From assembly GCA_016873525.1 (NCBI GenBank), contig VGXD01000062.1:1-9216 (forward strand): a DNA stretch of 9,216 nucleotides. The letters run 5' to 3'. Positions 6,245 through 9,216 of the stretch are shown one piece after another. The notes beneath the pieces were generated by a model. It had not been told where the DNA came from. It saw only the letters and a program-made list of their open reading frames with translations, and searched no databases. Source of the stretch: Nitrospira sp. (GTDB taxonomy: Bacteria; Nitrospirota; Nitrospiria; Nitrospirales; Nitrospiraceae). Numbering within the stretch: position 1 is the first letter of the stretch; every line of letters starts with the position of its first letter. The translations under genes were made by a program, and so were the position numbers.

Positions 6245-7063
6245 ATGCCCAAGATCGGTCGATCTCACCGCGCCGTCGTTGCCCTGTGCGGCTTGTTGGC
6301 TATGGCCTCCCAAGGCTGTGCCAGCCATGCCGACTTCGTGGACTTGCGGAACGATCTGCACAGCGTCGCCAAGGCGCAAGAGCAGGATCGCGCGCGCGAC
6401 GAGGGAATCCACAACCGGATCAAGGCCATCGAGGCGAAGCTGGACGCCAAACCGGCGGGGCGCGAGTCGAAGGAGGCCGATAGCCTCAAGCAGCGCATGC
6501 AGCAGATCGAGGATCGGCTCAAGGACCTGGAGACCAGATTGGCGCGCCGCTCGGAGACCTATCCGACAGTCCCGCCGACAGCTCCCGCTGCGAGCGATCT
6601 GCCGGACGGCGAGCCGTCGCGTCAGTCCAAGCCGGCCAAGACGCCTGCTCTGCCTGAGGCGCCGGCGGTCCTCCCTGGAACCCCCAGTATCAGCCCCACT
6701 TCGGCGTTCAACCTGGCCTATAACGATTACCTGGAAGGCCGGTACGCGATGTCGATCGAGGGATTTCAACGCTTCTTGAACGACTTTCCCTCGACCGCGA
6801 AAACCCCCGACGCCTACTACTTCCTGGGCGAGTCCTACTACAGCCTCAAAGATTTTCCACGGGCGGCGCAGGTCTTCGAGCGGGTCGTCGGCGAGTACCC
6901 GAAGAGCGAGAAGGTCGCCCCGGCCCTGTTCAAGCTGGGCGTGACGGCCATTGAAGGCGGGGATGCCCTCAAGGCTCGCGCCTTGCTGAAGCGGGTGATC
7001 GAGGAGTTCCCCACGTCCCCCGAGGCCAAGCTGGCCAAGGGGAAATTGGCCGACTTGCGATGA
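6245..7063 (+). CDS. cpoB: Second, shorter CpoB/YbgF-type lipoprotein with TPR C-terminus
   Basis: This 272-residue protein is close to the usual CpoB length. Its signal peptide ends at Cys25 in a SQGC lipobox-like site. Residues 29-104 form a short predicted coiled coil (DFVDLRNDLHSVAKAQEQD onward). Residues 105-150 are a Pro/Ala-rich linker. Residues 152-272 are a YbgF-type TPR domain. Its TPR region plainly parallels that of the gene just upstream (LGESYYSLKDFPRAAQVFER against LGECYYGKKEYERAIEAYDR, and SPEAKLAKGKLADL against SPEADKALDKLAQL), so the two look like an old tandem duplication. It starts 7 bp after the upstream stop with no strong Shine-Dalgarno and overlaps mutL by 4 nt. By size and layout it is the closer match to classical CpoB. 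Confidence 0.87.
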   Translation: MPKIGRSHRAVVALCGLLAMASQGCASHADFVDLRNDLHSVAKAQEQDRARDEGIHNRIKAIEAKLDAKPAGRESKEADSLKQRMQQIEDRLKDLETRLARRSETYPTVPPTAPAASDLPDGEPSRQSKPAKTPALPEAPAVLPGTPSISPTSAFNLAYNDYLEGRYAMSIEGFQRFLNDFPSTAKTPDAYYFLGESYYSLKDFPRAAQVFERVVGEYPKSEKVAPALFKLGVTAIEGGDALKARALLKRVIEEFPTSPEAKLAKGKLADLR

Positions 7064-8910
7064 ATGCGGCGAACAGCCTTGGGAAAATCCGGGTCCTGCC
7101 GGGCGATCTGGCCAGCCGGATCGCGGCCGGTGAAGTGGTGGAACGGCCGGCGGCCGTGGTCCGTGAGCTGATCGACAACAGCCTGGACGCCGGCAGCCAC
7201 CGGATCACCGTCGAGGTGACCGACGGCGGGCGGGGCCTCATCAAGGTCGCCGATGACGGCGAGGGCATGGGCCGCGCCGATGCCCAGGCGGCTTTTCAGC
7301 GTCATGCCACAAGCAAGTTACGCGTGGAGCAGGACCTCTGGGCGATCAAGACCCTGGGGTTTCGCGGCGAGGCTCTCCCCAGCATTGCGGCCGTGTCCAA
7401 GGTCCGCATGGTCACGGCCGGCCCCCATGAGCCGGTCGGCACCCTGGTGCGGGTGACGGGCGGGACCGTCACGGCGGTGGAAGAAACGGCGGCGGCGCAA
7501 GGCACGCAGCTTGAAGTGGCGGACCTCTTCTTCAATACCCCGGCCAGAAAGAAGTTCCTGAAAACGGCGGCCACCGAGTTCTCGCACATCTGTCAGGTGG
7601 TCCAGCAGGCGGCGCTGGCCTGGCCGTCCGTCCAGTTTCGGCTCAAGCACAATGGGCAAGAAGTCTTGGACTATGCCGCGGCCTCGTCCGGTCGGGACCG
7701 CCTGCTCCAAGTCTACGGCACGAAAGTGATGGAACACATGGTCGAAGTGAAGGCCGAGCGTCCCGGTCTCCGTCTTGAGGGCATGATGGTCGATGCGACG
7801 CAGACGCGTGCGGGACGGAGCCCCCAGGAGTTGTTCGTCAATCGCCGGGCGGTCAAAAACGCGACGGTCTCCCATGCGGTCTATGATGGCTACGGCTCGT
7901 TTTTGGCCAAGGGGCGACATCCTCGCTATGTGCTTTTCTTGGATGTGGACCCGGAGCGGGTGGATGTCAATGTGCATCCGACGAAGCGAGAAGTCCGGTT
8001 TGCGGATCAGGAGTTGGTGCACCAGACGGTGCGACAGGCGGTTAGGGTGGCCTTGGGCTATTCGCCGTCAACGCCGAGCGACGATCGACCCGCCGGGATG
8101 GCCGGCGCGGCTCCCCTTGCGGCCGGCCCTCGCGAGTCCTGGGCCGGGTTGGGCCTGGCGTCTGGGGCCGAGCAGACCGCGTCGCCGGCGCTGGCCCGAT
8201 CGGACTATGACTGGGCGAGGGGCGCGACACAGATGGCCCTCTCTCAAGGGGCTGCGGCCGGGGCCGTCGGCGCCGATCCGGCTGATGCGCCGGCCCTCCA
8301 TGAGCCGCAGCAGGCCTATGGACTGAGGACCGACTGCGAGGTGGTTTCTTTGGGGCAAGTGAGCCGCACGTTTTTGGTTGCGCAAATCGGGTCGGAACTC
8401 TCGGTGATCGATCAGCATACCGCGCATGAACGGGTGTTGTTCGAGCGGTTGTGGCGGGCGTGGCTCACGCAAGGGATGGCGTCGCAGCCCCTGCTCATCG
8501 CGGAGCCGGTCGAGCTGCCGTCCCACGGAGCCGCGCTGCTTCAGCGGCACCTGGGCGACCTGGAAAAACTGGGGCTGGAGATCGAGCCCTTCGGGCCTTC
8601 GTCTTTCGTGATCCGTGCGGTGCCGGCCCTGCTCGGCCATCTGGACTATCCGGCCTTGCTCCAGGATCTCCTGGACGATCTGTCGGAGTGGAATGCCGCG
8701 TCCTCCCTCGAACTGCGCGTGAGGCCTGTTCTGGCGTCGTTGGCTTGTCATTCGGCTGTTCGAGCCGGCCGCGCGATGGACCCGGCGGAAAGCACGCGAT
8801 TGATCGAGGACTGGGTGGAAGAAGGGTCGCCCATGACCTGTCCGCACGGCCGTCGCGTCGCCCTGCGTTTTCCGGCGGAGGAATTGGCGAAAATTTTTGG
8901 GCGGGCGTGA
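7060..8910 (+). CDS. mutL: MutL, DNA mismatch repair protein with endonuclease motif
   Basis: The 616 residues are typical of MutL. The N-terminal GHKL ATPase has IAAGEVVERPAAVVRELIDN with catalytic Glu36 and Mg-binding Asn40, then DDGEGMG (65-71) and GFRGEAL (100-106). A Pro/Ala/Gly-rich linker spans about 335-425. The C-terminal dimerisation domain carries DQHTAHERVLFE (451-462), a variant of DQHA(X)2E(X)4E with Thr for Ala but the metal-binding Asp, His and Glu kept. It also has Cys563-His564 and CPHGRR (594-599), where Pro is replaced by Arg. QPLLI (476-480) resembles a beta-clamp binding motif. MutL with this nuclease motif is typical of bacteria lacking MutH. The ATG overlaps the preceding stop as ATGA, so translation is probably coupled to the envelope operon. 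Confidence 0.96.
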   Translation: MNAANSLGKIRVLPGDLASRIAAGEVVERPAAVVRELIDNSLDAGSHRITVEVTDGGRGLIKVADDGEGMGRADAQAAFQRHATSKLRVEQDLWAIKTLGFRGEALPSIAAVSKVRMVTAGPHEPVGTLVRVTGGTVTAVEETAAAQGTQLEVADLFFNTPARKKFLKTAATEFSHICQVVQQAALAWPSVQFRLKHNGQEVLDYAAASSGRDRLLQVYGTKVMEHMVEVKAERPGLRLEGMMVDATQTRAGRSPQELFVNRRAVKNATVSHAVYDGYGSFLAKGRHPRYVLFLDVDPERVDVNVHPTKREVRFADQELVHQTVRQAVRVALGYSPSTPSDDRPAGMAGAAPLAAGPRESWAGLGLASGAEQTASPALARSDYDWARGATQMALSQGAAAGAVGADPADAPALHEPQQAYGLRTDCEVVSLGQVSRTFLVAQIGSELSVIDQHTAHERVLFERLWRAWLTQGMASQPLLIAEPVELPSHGAALLQRHLGDLEKLGLEIEPFGPSSFVIRAVPALLGHLDYPALLQDLLDDLSEWNAASSLELRVRPVLASLACHSAVRAGRAMDPAESTRLIEDWVEEGSPMTCPHGRRVALRFPAEELAKIFGRA

Positions 8911-8925
8911 CCGGTGATGAGTGGC

Positions 8926-8930
8926 GAGGA
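8926..8930 (+). promoter_or_regulatory. Ribosome-binding site of miaA
   Basis: GAGGA lies 7 nt before the ATG at 8938. It favours that start over the in-frame ATG at 8917 or GTG at 8914, which lack a comparable site. Confidence 0.55.
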
Positions 8931-8937
8931 AGCAGGG

Positions 8938-9216
8938 ATGAATCGATCGTCGGTCGCGCCTCACCCCCCGCCCATCACGCCGCTGCTTGCCGGCGGCGTC
9001 CGGCCGCTCATCGTCGTGGCGGGACCGACGGCGGTCGGCAAGAGCCGGATCGCGGTCTTGTTGGCGAAGGCCTTGGCGACCGATGTGCTCACGGCCGATT
9101 CCCGACAGGTCTACCGTGGCATGGACATCGGGATGGATAAGCCGAGCCTGGAGGAGCGGCAGGGCGTCTCCCATCGGCTGATCGACCTGGTGGAGCCCGA
9201 TCAGCCGTTCAACGTG
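8938..9216 (+). CDS. miaA: MiaA, tRNA dimethylallyltransferase (5' part, runs off the window)
   Basis: Ninety-three codons are present and the frame is still open at the window edge. Residues 29-36 (GPTAVGKS) are the P-loop. DSRQVYRGMDIG from residue 54 is the conserved substrate-binding segment, and the following MDKPS and HRLIDLVEPDQPFNV are usual MiaA sequence. In many MiaA proteins the IG is followed by Thr; here it is Met. The enzyme adds dimethylallyl to the N6 of A37 in tRNAs reading UNN codons, improving decoding. About 20 residues before the first strand are Pro-rich and probably disordered. It lies 27 bp after mutL; mutL-miaA adjacency is common in bacteria. An in-frame ATG at 8917 would add seven residues. 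Confidence 0.95.
   Translation, partial: MNRSSVAPHPPPITPLLAGGVRPLIVVAGPTAVGKSRIAVLLAKALATDVLTADSRQVYRGMDIGMDKPSLEERQGVSHRLIDLVEPDQPFNV

Noticed and set aside
8068..9174. A 368-codon minus-strand frame opposite mutL and miaA
   Set aside because: Same antisense pattern; the plus strand carries clear MutL and MiaA motifs.

Overview
This GC-rich window is the head of a Gram-negative cell-envelope gene cluster. Two tRNA genes come first, then a complete Tol-Pal module, then the start of a DNA-repair/tRNA-modification pair. All protein genes are on the + strand and tightly packed, as in one operon. The gene order (tRNA-Val, tRNA-Asp, tolQ, tolR, tolA/tonB-like, tolB, pal, two cpoB/ybgF paralogues, mutL, miaA), the high GC and the protein style suggest a Nitrospira-like bacterium (Nitrospirota) or a related deep lineage. 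That assignment is from memory of similar loci, not from a search.

Layout. Bases 39-114 encode tRNA-Val(UAC) and 254-332 tRNA-Asp(GUC), both with an encoded CCA. The 139-bp spacer between them can fold but holds no gene. Between tRNA-Asp and tolQ lies a short leader with a 12-bp hairpin and a possible 10-codon upstream ORF whose stop overlaps the tolQ Shine-Dalgarno. Bases 411-4784 encode TolQ, TolR, a TolA/TonB-like protein, TolB and Pal. Bases 4801-7063 encode two consecutive predicted lipoproteins with YbgF-type TPR C-termini. Bases 7060-8910 encode MutL with the endonuclease motif. The last 279 bases are the 5' end of miaA, which runs off the window.

How the genes work together. TolQ and TolR form the proton-driven inner-membrane motor, and the TolA/TonB-like protein carries the force across the periplasm. 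TolB and the outer-membrane lipoprotein Pal are the receiving end that draws the outer membrane onto peptidoglycan, mainly at division. CpoB-type proteins link Tol function to peptidoglycan synthesis. mutL and miaA are functionally unrelated, but the 4-bp ATGA overlap with the second cpoB makes mutL a likely part of the same transcript.

I see no mobile element, CRISPR array, phage gene or clearly new system. The features most worth a second look are the tolQ leader, the duplicated lipoprotein CpoBs (one with a very long predicted coiled-coil stalk), a G-quadruplex-type hexanucleotide repeat in pal, and a three-copy LxxLxxP motif in the TolA linker.
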